Positions 1-10,293 of a stretch of DNA of 64,000 nt are shown here, in pieces; position 1 is the first letter of the stretch; each line of letters opens with the position of its first letter. Position numbers and translations under genes: made by a program. The stretch is from Bombyx mori (taxonomy: Eukaryota > Arthropoda > Insecta > Lepidoptera > Bombycidae): contig NC_085111.1 in the NCBI RefSeq assembly GCF_030269925.1, positions 5,386,142-5,450,141 of the forward strand, written 5' to 3'. The notes below the pieces were generated by a model. The model searched no databases. It was not told the origin of the DNA and saw only the letters and a program-made list of their open reading frames with translations.

Positions 1-130
1 CTTGTATAGGGGACAAGTTGAAATAGTGTCCGTCAGTAAACAGTGAGTTATTGTTGGAAGACTCTCTGAAATAACGCTAGTGTAGGAAGTGGAAATGGTA
101 TGAATATAGTAATTTTTCTGAGTTGAAAAT

Positions 131-227
131 TATCATCAGGTTTGAGCCCCGTGAGCTCACCTACTAGTTAAGGCGACGCTGATATAGCCTCTCCAGATTA
201 TCAGCATAGGAAGGAAAAAAAAAAGTT
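131..227 (+). repeat. Retroposon R, 3' end with A-rich tail
   Basis: The segment has the TTTGAGCCCCGTGAGCTCAC core, a TATAGCCTCT stretch, and ends in an A-rich run. The same order recurs at 49089-49187 and 51936-52030. The recurrence and A tail indicate a non-LTR-type retroposon family (SINE or LINE 3' end); no coding part is present. Confidence 0.7.
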
Positions 228-252
228 GAAAATATTTTTTAATTATATTTCA

Positions 253-466
253 CTAGCGACCCGCCCTCGGTTCGCTTCGGAAACAGTAATTTATTATTGA
301 TTTCTCCACTATTTAATGGATGTTATTATACATATAACCTTCCTCTTCAATCACTCTATCTATTAAAAACCCGCATCAAACTCCGTTGCGTAGTTTTAAA
401 GATTTAAGCATACATAGGGATATAGGGACAGAGAAAGCGACTTTGTTTTATACTATGTAGTGATGA
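253..466 (-). mobile_element. Helitron-like non-autonomous element, uninterrupted copy
   Basis: Read on the minus strand it begins TCATCACTACATAGTATAAA and ends GAGGGCGGGTCGCTAG, flanked by A on the plus strand at 252. A CTAG terminus without target duplication is the Helitron signature. The relative at 7306-7769 has the same ends but carries a different Helitron inside. The exact 5' base is uncertain because both copies share a few extra flanking bases. Confidence 0.65.
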
Positions 467-499
467 AGTAATTTATTAAGTAATAGATTGATTACGTAC

Positions 500-735
500 C
501 TGCAGCAGTGGCGTAAGGATCAAATCCTGCTGCAGCGTATTGCTGTTGGTACGCAGCTGCGCCCTGGGCTGCGGCAGCTTGGTATTCGTATAGGTGGTTG
601 GCAGCCGCGACTGCCGCAGCGTGTTGGAGCTGAGGCAATTGTACCAGCCCCCCGGCGCCGGCACCAACACCACCACCGACGCCACTCATTGCGCCCATGT
701 AACTCGGAGTTCCGTACACATATCCAGGAGACAAC
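500..735 (-). CDS. RBM24/38-like protein, coding exon 4 (Ala/Gln/Tyr-rich tail)
   Basis: The 236-base exon continues exon 3 in frame through GLSPGYVYGTPSYMGAMSG, a Gly/Val run, then LPQLQHAAAVAAANHLYEY and an Ala/Gln/Tyr-rich end near YQQQYAAAGFDPYATAAG. The acceptor is GACAG right of 735. The left end is an excellent CAG/GTACGT donor (499-494) in phase 1, so the gene should continue beyond position 1. If that donor is not used the frame stops two codons later (GGT ACG TAA), which would give a shorter C-terminus. The composition resembles disordered tails of RNA-binding proteins. Confidence 0.8.
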
Positions 736-1400
736 CTGTCGATACCAATCGTTTTTACTTTAAATTATGGACAACACCCATACTATATCGAAGCACCCAT
801 TGATGACTTTTCACGGAACTTATCGAATGTTAAGACGCGCATTCGATACATAAATATCATCAGCTCTTTAACGAGGATACAATGTTTTTATTCTGTCTGT
901 ATCATCAGCATGTTCACTAGACGATTTCAATAATATAATAAATCTACCTTTAAAACTGGTGAAAGTGAAATCGATACTAAATTATTGTAAACTAAAAACT
1001 AATTGTATCCTGATGGTACAGACAAATTTTCCATGAAAAGTCATCGCATCGACAGAATTAATACTGTTCAAAACATCATCACACTATAGACACCTAGCCC
1101 CTTTGCAGCCGTGTCAGTCACGAGCATTATCTAGTTTTGTTATGTTAGTAGACATCGATTAACTGTTATATAAGTATTTGATAGTGAACCTATTTCGCTG
1201 TGGAACCGCCGCCGTGCGTCATAGCCAGCAAAATATAGATAAAATTAAAAATAATAAAAGTAAATCGTGCGGCACTTCAACCGGAAATTAACCGCAACAT
1301 GTAGTATTTGTTTATGGTAACACCGCTTTCGTCTTCGCTCTCACGGATATTTTCATTTAGTTTTCGTTCAAATTCTGCACCCAAATTGTTTAAATCGAAA

Positions 1401-1700
1401 TCTATCTATCTATATATATATATAAATGAATTGCTGTTCGTTAGTCTCGCTAAAACTCGAGAACGACTGGACCGATTTGGCTAATTTTTGTCTTAAATTA
1501 TTTGTGGAAGTCCAGAGAAGGTTTACAAGGTAGATAAGTATCAAAATGCTCGGAATTAAATGAAAATAACAATTTTGTTTTTCCTTTGATGTGACCCCCG
1601 TCGGACGGATTCCTTTTGTTTGTTTTAAGTTTATTTTATAAAAAACTTTAGGTCTTTTATTTATCGATTGAGGCACTACGAAGTCTGCCGGGTTAGCTAG
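1401..1700 (+). mobile_element. Helitron-like non-autonomous element
   Basis: It starts TCTATCTATCTATATATATA after an A and ends in CTAG before a T. About 10 bases before the end is a small hairpin: GGCA, a 10-base loop, then TGCC. The body includes the conserved lepidopteran Helitron segment GAACGACTGGACCGATTTGG. Relatives are at 7475-7721 and 61213-61501. The open frame antisense to it is not a gene. Confidence 0.75.
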
Positions 1701-2739
1701 TATAAAATAAAACCTACTAAATTTTAATTTTAGATCTAAATTTAAGGTAGATTTAAAATTCAATTTTAACGTTGAACGTCTGCCGAGTCTGCGAGATTCA
1801 TCTATGAAGACTCGAGTGGTTTGAAGAGGCGAAGCGCTTCAGAGCGGCGCGCGCTGTCAGCAATTTTGAAGGGTACTCCGGAAACAGGCTACTAACCGGC
1901 AAAATCATCAATGATGTCAGTCTCTTTCGATCGCATGTATAGTTTTAGAAAAGGACGGTGGCTCATTAAAGCTTGTAATTGAATTTGAGATGTGGACAAT
2001 ATCGGGATGAACACGCATGCGTGGTGTCCGCCCTAGTTGCGCTCCGCCCGATACACACGCCCACCTGTGGTCTACAAATTTAATTCGCATTCGTACTAAA
2101 TGCCTATTTATTCTGTATATCTCAAAGCGCGTTCTTGAGAGAATTTAATAAAATAAAAAAATTCTCGTACCTAAAATATTTGTGCTAAAACAAACATTTG
2201 CAGCTACATGTGACGAATTGTTGGTATGTATTGTGTTTGGTGACTAAAAACTTAACAAATAAATAGTAATAAACCAAAAACAAACAGCATTAAAAACTGG
2301 CAGAAACAAAACAAGCCGAGCTGACACGTCTACCAAAGTACAACACAACAATCAATCAATATCGCTATGAAATTATATTATATATAGGTAGCTAATAAAA
2401 TTTATAACCGCCATTGTTAGGTGATAAGTCTGAAGAAAATTCGTTACATTTCTCATGCAGATTTCCAAGACTAGATTAATTATGACAAGTAAAGCATAGG
2501 TGTTCATACAGACGTGTTTTACAAAAAAATATATATTATATCTGATTCGTATTTCTCATTTCGGAGTATTCGGCGTATACGTACTATAATACTACAAAGC
2601 CTAGTCAATTAGAGATAACCTATGAGCGATAATGCTTCTACACTAATTGGATTTTATTATTTAAAAAAAAATCGATTAATTGAAGGAAGCTTTCACTCGA
2701 TTATTTTTCGATTGGAACCAGAGTGCCGATGAATAATAT

Positions 2740-3330
2740 ATGTACGGGCGGGTTGTGGTGGTTCGGCTAGCGTGTCGATGGCATGATTGCCCTAGAGAAT
2801 CGATCGGTCGCGCCGTCTAATTGCCGGATTCGCCTCTGATGAGCATTACAGGTGGTGATGGTAGACAGCACGGCGGCCTAGCCACCACGGCTCCGGTCGA
2901 GAGTGCGCACACACCTACTCACACACCGCACACACTTGACCGGCGACACCCCGGTAACCGGCGCGCCTTTTAATACTTTGTAAGTGTATTAAACGTAATC
3001 CACCACCAACAAAACTCATTTCAAATCAACAAAATCTTAAACGAACACGTTATAAAACATAAAGATTTTAAAACATTGAGTGTCGATAACGATGCGTATA
3101 GTGTCGGTGGTGGGCGGAGCTCGCGGCGACGAGGATGCGCGCGGGCGCCGCCCATGCTCCGGTATAGCTTTAAAAACGTAAACATCAAAAAACCCAATCG
3201 ACTAATTCACACCCAAAACGAAAAAAATCCACTCTCACGCTCACTCTTGACATAGATACCTATGTGAAAATGTTTGATAATATAGTCTAGGTGATGTCCG
3301 TCAGCCGCCGCACCGCTGGCCGTCCGGAGA
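2740..3330. other. CpG-richer block in intron 3
   Basis: The block stands out from AT-rich flanks by many CG dinucleotides (for example 2780-2830, 2940-2975, 3110-3160, 3300-3340) and a CA-rich stretch around 2908-2937. No splice-bounded coding exon or known repeat was recognised. It may be an intronic regulatory region or an alternative first exon with promoter of the RBM24/38-like gene. This rests on composition only. Confidence 0.3.
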
Positions 3331-3738
3331 CGCCGCTCGCCTCATCTACCGAGACAAAAGTCAGCTCAACTCTTTGCACCATGCTATCTTTGCCTTTACA
3401 CTCCGAAGCTATATTGCCTATACAGTAAACAGACGCACTTTTCAATGCGGTTTATTCACATCCTGCCTACTGGATTTACAACACGGAATTAAATCTATAT
3501 ACTTTTTGAAACCTCACCTATATTTTGAAATAAAATATATTTTTTATGTTAAGATGACCGTCATCTGTTTAATTTTAGCAGCGACCAAACTGAACACGAG
3601 CCTGATTTTTGTCTCGTGAGATGTATTGAGAGCGGCATGCCGGGCCGCAAGTGCTGGCAAATATCAATGTGTTGACATAGAACATTGATAAATAATAAAC
3701 AACAATTGTGTAAAGGTCGGCATCGGGCTGACACTTAC

Positions 3739-3811
3739 CCATAGTGCGCCGGTAGCACTGTCGGATAGCCTGCCCTCACTCCTGCAGCCGCGGCAGCGGC
3801 CAAGCCAAACC
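3739..3811 (-). CDS. RBM24/38-like protein, coding exon 3 (Ala/Gly-rich linker)
   Basis: This is a 73-base exon between a TTGCAG acceptor and a GTAAGT donor. With the G carried from exon 2 it reads GFGLAAAAAAGVRAGYPTVL then PAHY, leaving a GG overhang. The low-complexity Ala-rich linker after the RRM fits the family, whose tails are Ala/Tyr/Pro/Gln rich and poorly conserved. It was identified from splice sites, phase agreement on both sides and composition; there is no long open frame to detect it by. It may be alternatively used, but skipping it would shift the frame because 73 is not a multiple of three. Confidence 0.78.
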
Positions 3812-4756
3812 CTGCAACAAACACACGTCTATTTTTATCAAACTCTCAAGAAACGAGGTGACAACGAAATGAGGACAGTTAATTCCGACGAAAAAAATAT
3901 TAAAATCATTTCTCACTCGTCAGTTCTTTAGATTGTATTTTTGTCCAACTTAACGGAAGCGGCTAGAGAAGAACTAGAATATATTGGAATGGATTGGACC
4001 ACTTCCAAATGACACACGAGACAACTTAGCGGAGGCGACATCACTGTCAATTTCTTTTTATTACATTGTTAAGTCTCGCGAGGCGGAGGCACCGTCTATT
4101 TCGGTCGCTAGCCGCCCGCCCGGGCACTGCAATCCAGGGACATGCCTCTTGACAAGAAGACGACAAACGCTCGCTATAAACGGCTTACGGTTCTTGGCAT
4201 CAACACTCAATTTAATAAATAGCAGAGTATCTACTTTGATTGGAAATTCTAAATACGCAACGCGATGCCATCTTTGATGTGTCGAAGGCATTATTGGCGG
4301 CTATTTTATTTTAATGACAATTGATTTTGTTTTGATTACAATTGTGTTTTAGGAAGTTTGCGATCATGATAATGTCTCGTTTATACCAGGAATGGGTGAT
4401 TAGTAACCAGTATATTGTTCACCAAAATAACATGACCTCCGCCTGATTGATACAAGTTCTATTGTGTATGGTGAAATTTCATAGGTAATTATGGTGCAAA
4501 ACTTCCGCCATACCGCGGATGGTGTCGCGGTTCGACTACTGCGATTACGTAGTACAGGAAATTCAGTAACATAAGTACGTTTTGGCATATCATAGTGATA
4601 CATAAAAATCCATTCATAAAAAATTCATTATTAAATATTCAATATTATGGCGCAATTTTCGAAATTCAGTTCTAACACTGAGATGAATCGGTAAAAACCC
4701 AGAGCTTACTCTCTTGCGTGGAGTTTCTTATTATTATTTTTTCCTATGTTTTTAGA

Positions 4757-4923
4757 ATCCGCTACAAGATGTCGTTAGTTTCCATACAAAACAAATGTCT
4801 TAAAGTATCGTACTAATACTGCACTGTTTTCTTGGTGAAAAACGATGGTGTTATTGAGGGCTCTGAAACTGCGATACTTTAAGATTTGTTTTGTATGGAA
4901 ACTAACGACATCTTGTAGCGGAT
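4757..4923. repeat. Long near-perfect inverted repeat (MITE-like hairpin)
   Basis: Arm 4757-4810 begins ATCCGCTACAAGATGTCGTT. Arm 4872-4923 is its reverse complement with only a 2-base indel over about 52 bases, separated by a 61-base loop. A transcript would fold into a strong hairpin. It may be a foldback MITE; no target duplication was identified. Confidence 0.85.
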
Positions 4924-6643
4924 GCCCCTAAACTTATATGTTGTTAAAGTTAAGGCATTACATTATTGTATGACTAAACACAGAAAATAAAAAAATAAAA
5001 AAATCATACAAGTCTTTACATTCAAGTTAAAGACAAATAGATTAAATTTTATCAATTTGTAGTTCATTAAAAGTAAAATATAGAATAGGTAATATGTTTC
5101 TGCCATCTACAGAAGCAATGAGTACTAGTCGAAGCGAAGCCATCTAGTGGCCGACGCCCGTAAACATTTTTGTTGATTGCTTCAGTTGCTTATCTATAAC
5201 TAATTTATCTGTAGGTATTATCTATGGTGCTATTCATCGACATTTATATATTTTACTAACTACCGTTTAATTCTTTATAAAATATGAATGCCATATTTAA
5301 CTAGTTTCTTTGCACACAGAAAGAGCGAACATTACCATAAGGGCAAACTGTTTGTCTTGCAGTTTCATCTTCACGATAAGGAATCCCGGGTGTCAGATAA
5401 GCGTAATCAATCTTCTTTGTTTAAATTTTTTTTTTTTTCTTTACCGAGTGTTTGAATTTAGTCAAATCTTATAAAATGGTTGATATAAATCACTATTATT
5501 TCACTATTACAACAACACCAAAGTAACAAGGTTTATGGCCAAGGCTTATTAACAAGGCCTGACATGTATGTCCCATTAATTTAACTGAATATTTCACTTC
5601 AATATTCACATTTTTAAATGTTACAATTATGAAATTCGGTAACCATGTGTATTAATGATGAAAATCAAAATAATTTGATAATCAAATTGAAGATGAAGAA
5701 TAAGAAGGAAGATGGGTGATAACTAAATTTGATTGAACCTTAGAGTAGCTACTAAAATACACATAGAGTTTGGATTTATCGTAATATTAGAAGTTAAACG
5801 AAGCTTGTTTGTTTTGGTTTTTGGAGTGATTTTAAAAATAATTAAAAGTTTAATCGTACCTACTATTAATATTACTACACACATATGCACATGCTTAGTT
5901 TCGTGTGCCATTGTGACGTATTACTCCACATACGGTCTCGTGCCAGACAATCGATGCTAGTTGAGGGCTGAGGTCGAGTTGACCATCACAACCCTTATCT
6001 TGATTCATTAAATTACCTTTCGTGTCTGTTGTAGCAACGGCCCGAATATAATCCATTGTCGTGTCGTTTGTTTGACCCACATACGTATGCATAGTTTTTG
6101 TTATAATCGATTGTCAGTGTCGGAACGGTAGCCGAAGTAAAATCGTACAATGCGGAGCGAATGTGACGCAGCGCAAGCTTTCAGACGTCATTCTAAAGTC
6201 TGACCGTAGGTACAGAAAATTTGTCGGTATTACTCATAAGCGTTCGCCCGAAAACATTTTCGGACACGCCTAAACATTTGAATAAAGATCTTTGTTTTCA
6301 ATATCGCTACGAATATATTTTTCAGGACGATTTCTGTAGTGAGGGTCGACGAACTGCAAAGCCGGAGCACTAAGTGCTTAAGTCGCTTGTAAGGATTCCA
6401 CGGAAATACGATTTTAGACCGGCTCGGATCGAGCGGGACAGAATGTTCGTATTATTATATTATGGCTACAAGACTTGTTATTTTCATTGCCATTAAACCC
6501 AATGTACGGCGCGTGATACATCACAGAATGCATAAACTTGTCTAACTTCAAACAATTGAAGCACCCTGAACGTTATCGTTTTGTTTATGCGTCTAAAGCG
6601 AATATTCATGGAGCAATCAATTTTTTTTATTCCGAATATTTTT

Positions 6644-6892
6644 GAACAATTTTTAAGCACGATTTTAACCAAGATATTAACTAATTGGATTCTGAACAGT
6701 TTTTAAGCACGATTTTAACCAAGATATTAACTAATTGGATTCTGAACAGTTTTTAAGCACGATTTTAACCAAGATATTAACTAATTGGATTCTGAACAGT
6801 TTTTAAGCACGATTTTAACCAAGATATTAACTAATTGGATTCTGAACAATTTTTAAGCACGATTTTAACCAAAATATTAACTAATTGGATTC
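6644..6892. repeat. Tandem array of five 50-bp units
   Basis: The unit begins GAACAGTTTTTAAGCACGAT and ends AACTAATTGGATTCT. It is repeated head to tail at 6644, 6694, 6744, 6794 and 6844. The middle copies look identical; the first and last carry GAACAA in place of GAACAG, and the last also has an AAAATATT change. There are no spacers, so this is a minisatellite, not CRISPR. Confidence 0.95.
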
Positions 6893-7305
6893 ATAGATCA
6901 CTTCAGACGAAGTCAGGGTCGATTTACATGAGAGACTAGACTGTAGACAAGATATGGTTTTCTTTTTATTTTCTTTGATCTTGCTGACCGGTGTCGCTTT
7001 TGACAGTCATCAGGAGTGAGACCGACGACCTGGCGATTTATTGCTCCCTCCTTTATTGGTTACTGAACGATTAATTACGCCCCTTGAAAACTAACGGCAG
7101 TTCCCGGGACACTTATTTACGGAGTAACACGTGCGAGGCAAGAGCCAAAGCATTTTTTTATGTCACTTATAATTATTTCCATACGAGCGGGAGTCGCGGC
7201 CAGCGACCGATGGACACTCCCGAATTATAAATACCAAAATTGTTTACGTGAATCAAGATTTACAAAACCTGTACTTACAAAGTATTGTTTCATTGTTCAA
7301 CTACT

Positions 7306-7769
7306 TCATCACTACATAGTATAAAACAAAGTCGCTTTCTCTGTCCCTATATCCCTATGTATGCTTAACTCTTTAAAACTACGCAACGGATTTTGATGCG
7401 GTTTTTTTTAATAGATAGAGCGATTGAAGAGGAGGGTTTCTATGTATAATAACATCCATTAAATAGTGGAGAAATCTATATATATAAATAAATGAATTGC
7501 TGTTCGTTTGTCTCGCTAAAACTCGAGAACGGCTGGACCGATTTGGCTAATTTTGGTCTTGAATTATTCGTGGAAGTCCAGGGAAGGTTTAAAAGGTGAG
7601 AAAATATAAAAAGGCTCGGAATTATATAAAAACAAACAATTTTGTTTTTCCTTTGATGTGTCCCCTTGATGTGACTTTTATTTATCGATTGAAGCACTAC
7701 GAAGTCTGCCGGGTCAGCTAGTCAATAATAAATTGCAGTTTCCGAAGCGAAGCGAGGGCGGGTCGCTAG
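7306..7769 (+). mobile_element. Helitron-like element interrupted by another Helitron
   Basis: The outer ends match the minus copy at 253-466: start TCATCACTACATAGTATAAA and end GAGGGCGGGTCGCTAG before T. The body is split at 7474/7722 by the element at 7475-7721. Removing the insert restores the uninterrupted sequence seen in the other copy. Confidence 0.65.
7475..7721 (+). mobile_element. Helitron-like element nested in another Helitron
   Basis: It starts TCTATATATATAAATAAATG directly after A (7474) and ends GGGTCAGCTAG directly before T (7722). The host element at 253-466 has these A and T bases adjacent, so insertion was between A and T without target duplication, as Helitrons do. It belongs to the same family as 1401-1700 and 61213-61501. 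The pre-terminal hairpin stem is mutated (AGCA for GGCA). Confidence 0.78.
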
Positions 7770-8104
7770 TTGTATATAAAGCCAATGATAATGTGTAACG
7801 CTTTTCGGACGTAAAAGATTTCGGGCATTTTTGTAACCTCCGACAAAAGACACGAAGTTGCTGGCAAATCGCCAGGGATGGTAGAGCCGGCCGCGACGTC
7901 GTTCCCAAAACTGCGTATATTTAGACAAAATAAAGAGCGCGCCGAAGACAAAACGAGACCCAACTCTGTTTTATAAATAACCACGTCGTTCGCCGGACGT
8001 AGCCTCGCTCGACCAACCTCTGCACGCCAGCTGTTCTACATAAATAATAATTAAGACACGAAGAAAGTTTCACGCGTACATCGTTTTTTTTTTCTTTTTC
8101 TTAA

Positions 8105-8529
8105 TCTATATATTAATACGTGACGGAAAAACTTTGTATCCCTTTTTAGGAAAAGTGCGCGGACGGATGAGTATGAATTTTCCACACTTATAGAGAATAT
8201 AGAGAAGGAGTGCAGAATGTTAATATTTATTTAAAATTATGCCTAAAAAATACATTAAATCAATAAAAAAAACATTACACACACTACCATGTATTTGACG
8301 CACACACGCATGCATACTGTTTATTGTCAAACTTTTGTTCTTGACGTCTGTAGTCAAATTGAGAATAGATTAAATATTGTTTGTCTTTGTTCATATTTTT
8401 TATAGTGTAGTCTTGGCGAAATTTGTGAATATAGAAGTATAATAGTCTTTGAAAATAGAATGATAATAGTGTACAAACTTATAATTTTAATTAATTATAG
8501 TCGAATTTCGACTATCGGGCGACCACTAG
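8105..8529 (+). mobile_element. Helitron-like non-autonomous element, uninterrupted copy
   Basis: It begins TCTATATATTAATACGTGAC after A and ends GGGCGACCACTAG before T. Eleven bases before CTAG is a strong palindrome, ATAGTCGAATTTCGACTAT, the expected Helitron 3' hairpin. A minus-strand relative spans 43950-45895 and carries two insertions; this copy supplies the empty sites. Confidence 0.8.
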
Positions 8530-8884
8530 TTATGATAAATCCCTGTGAAAAAACCCGAAGGAAAGCTTGAATTGTGCTATTTACGTTTTACAATTTTGCA
8601 GGTTAGCTGCCTACGTAATCCACGCTGCAGGATTAGCTGTGAATCAAAGGGCTTCGTGCGGAAGTCGCGGCGAGGGATCACGTTACAGATGCGACAAAGG
8701 CAACGGAACTACTACAGTCGAGTGTTCCTGTCTGTCTAAGCCACATTGTTCTAAAGTGACATCGGACGTTGTTCTATAATAAATAACGAGTATGTACTGT
8801 GCCGGTAGGCATCATATAACGCAAGATATTTGACAGATGCCTGAATCTCGCTTACGACATTTTCAAGATAAGCTTTTTCGACCA

Positions 8885-9116
8885 CTTGTGAGTCCGCGCG
8901 GATAGATACCACCGCCCTGCCTATTTTCTGCCGTGAAGCAGTAATGCGTTTCGGTTTGAAGGTTGGGGCAGCCGTTGTAACTATACTGAGACCTTAGAAC
9001 TTGTATCTCAAGGTGGGTGGCGCGTCTACGTTGTAGATGTCTATGGGCTCCAGTAACCACTTAACACCAGGTGGGCTGTGAGCTCGTCCACAAATGTAAG
9101 CAATAAAAAAAAAAAA
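8885..9116 (+). mobile_element. Bm1 SINE, 5'-truncated
   Basis: It contains the Bm1 3' half in order: CTTGTGAGTCCGCGCGG, GTAATGCGTTTCGGTTTGAA, CTCAAGGTGGGTGGCGCG and CACCAGGTGGGCTGTGAGCT, ending in CAATAAAAAA. The tRNA-like head is missing, as is common for SINEs truncated during reverse transcription. Confidence 0.9.
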
Positions 9117-9639
9117 CATGTTACAAGTTCCGAACAACAACAACATTCGTACCGTCGTTCTACCGAGCAATATCACCCGCTCGCTGGAAGATCTTTCCTC
9201 CGTCGTTAAGCCCCCCAAATGTACAAGTAATGTACATTAGATCAGTTGAGTTTTTAGGACAGATGCCACACGTCCGCACAACACGGAAGACCCGGCGATT
9301 TACTTGGATCGTATTCAACAACTCCGAGGTTGTTCGGCGATGTCGTAGATTAATTTATCTTTCCCCATACTTTAAATAGCTAGGCTAAATCTGGATTTCC
9401 TTTTGATATTTCCACAGATGATGATTAGAGTGGATGGGATGCTTTAGTGTGGATTGCGTTATATCATGCACATATTTTTAAAGAAATCGTTTTGGTTTAT
9501 TTACATATGTAACACTATCGAAATTTTAGGCACAGTCTGAATAAACAATATGTAAACGCGACGTAATTACAAAAATAATTACTGTAGACACGAGAAGGAA
9601 ATTAGGAACAGTAAAATATGAACCGAATCATGTTAGAAT

Positions 9640-9732
9640 TTACGATAAGCAGCGACTTGTCTCTTTTCCTGGAATTGCCGATGTCCACGAGCGATGGTAA
9701 ACACTCACCATCAGGTGGACCGTATGCTCGTC
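9640..9732 (+). repeat. Retroposon D fragment
   Basis: The segment GCCGATGTCCACGAGCGATG followed by ACTCACCATCAGGTGG recurs at 19727-19835 (minus), 37095-37200 and 38615-38705, usually ending in an A- or T-rich run. It is a short dispersed retroposon end; the class is uncertain. A minus-strand Bm1 abuts it directly. Confidence 0.6.
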
Positions 9733-9976
9733 TTTTTTTTTAATGCTTAAATGGGTGGACGAGCTCACAGCCTACCTGGTGTTAAGTGGTTACCGGAGCC
9801 CATAGACATCTATAACGTAAAAATCCCACCCACCTTGAGATATAAGTTCTAAGGTCTCAGTATAGTTACAAAGCTGCCCCACCCTTCAAGCCGAAACGCA
9901 TTACTGCTTCACGGTAGAAATAGGCACGGTGATGGTACCTACCCGCGCGGACTCACAAGAGGTCCTATCACCAGTA
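9733..9976 (-). mobile_element. Bm1 SINE, 5'-truncated
   Basis: The T-rich run at the left is the SINE poly(A) tail read on the opposite strand. It is followed by the Bm1 blocks GGGTGGACGAGCTCACAG, CCCACCTTGAGATATAAG and CGAAACGCATTACTGCTTCA. It ends at the CACCAGTAA block, so the tRNA-like head is absent. Confidence 0.88.
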
Positions 9977-10167
9977 AGATCTACAAGTCTGTCTACAAGG
10001 GCGATAAAAAAGAACTAATAAAGGCGGACGTCTTATAAAAATATTCAGTGATAAGATTTTTATTGTATCAAATCAACTCAAATAAAAAAAAAAAATTCAA
10101 CATAAATGAAAGTACATACTTGTTGAACGTCAAAAGAACTACCGCCAATTCACAAGAACTAGCCTCC

Positions 10168-10277
10168 TAATAAAATGGCGGTTGAGGATAGACTGACTAT
10201 TTATTGTCAAAGTTATATACAGACAGATGATGACAGATGGCGCTAGTAATCATTTACATTTTGTTACAATATTAACA
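10168..10277 (-). repeat. Copia 3' LTR
   Basis: On the minus strand it starts TGTTAATATTG and ends CCATTTTATTA. It is identical over 110 bp to 14367-14476. The CCTCC target duplication lies just outside. Confidence 0.93.
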
Positions 10278-10293
10278 CCTCCGCTTAACAAAA

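Larger units (their letters stand above)
1..499. other. Intron after exon 4 of the RBM24/38-like gene, mostly repeats
   Basis: This part of the last visible intron holds a retroposon R 3' end (131-227) and a minus-strand Helitron-like element (253-466). Nothing else is recognised between 1 and 130. Confidence 0.6.
736..3738. other. Intron 3 of the RBM24/38-like gene
   Basis: This 3-kb intron contains one Helitron (1401-1700) and two GC-richer blocks (about 1790-2080 and 2740-3330) in otherwise AT-rich sequence. Short open frames inside it show no family resemblance. Nothing else is recognised. Confidence 0.6.

Noticed and set aside
1410..1763. 117-codon open frame
   Set aside because: It is antisense to a Helitron and repeats in other copies with different breaks.
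4757..4923. A microRNA gene
   Set aside because: Arms of about 52 bp with a 61-base loop and near-perfect pairing fit a foldback repeat better than a miRNA precursor.
6644..6892. CRISPR-like array
   Set aside because: Units are contiguous with no unique spacers and the genome is eukaryotic; it is a minisatellite.
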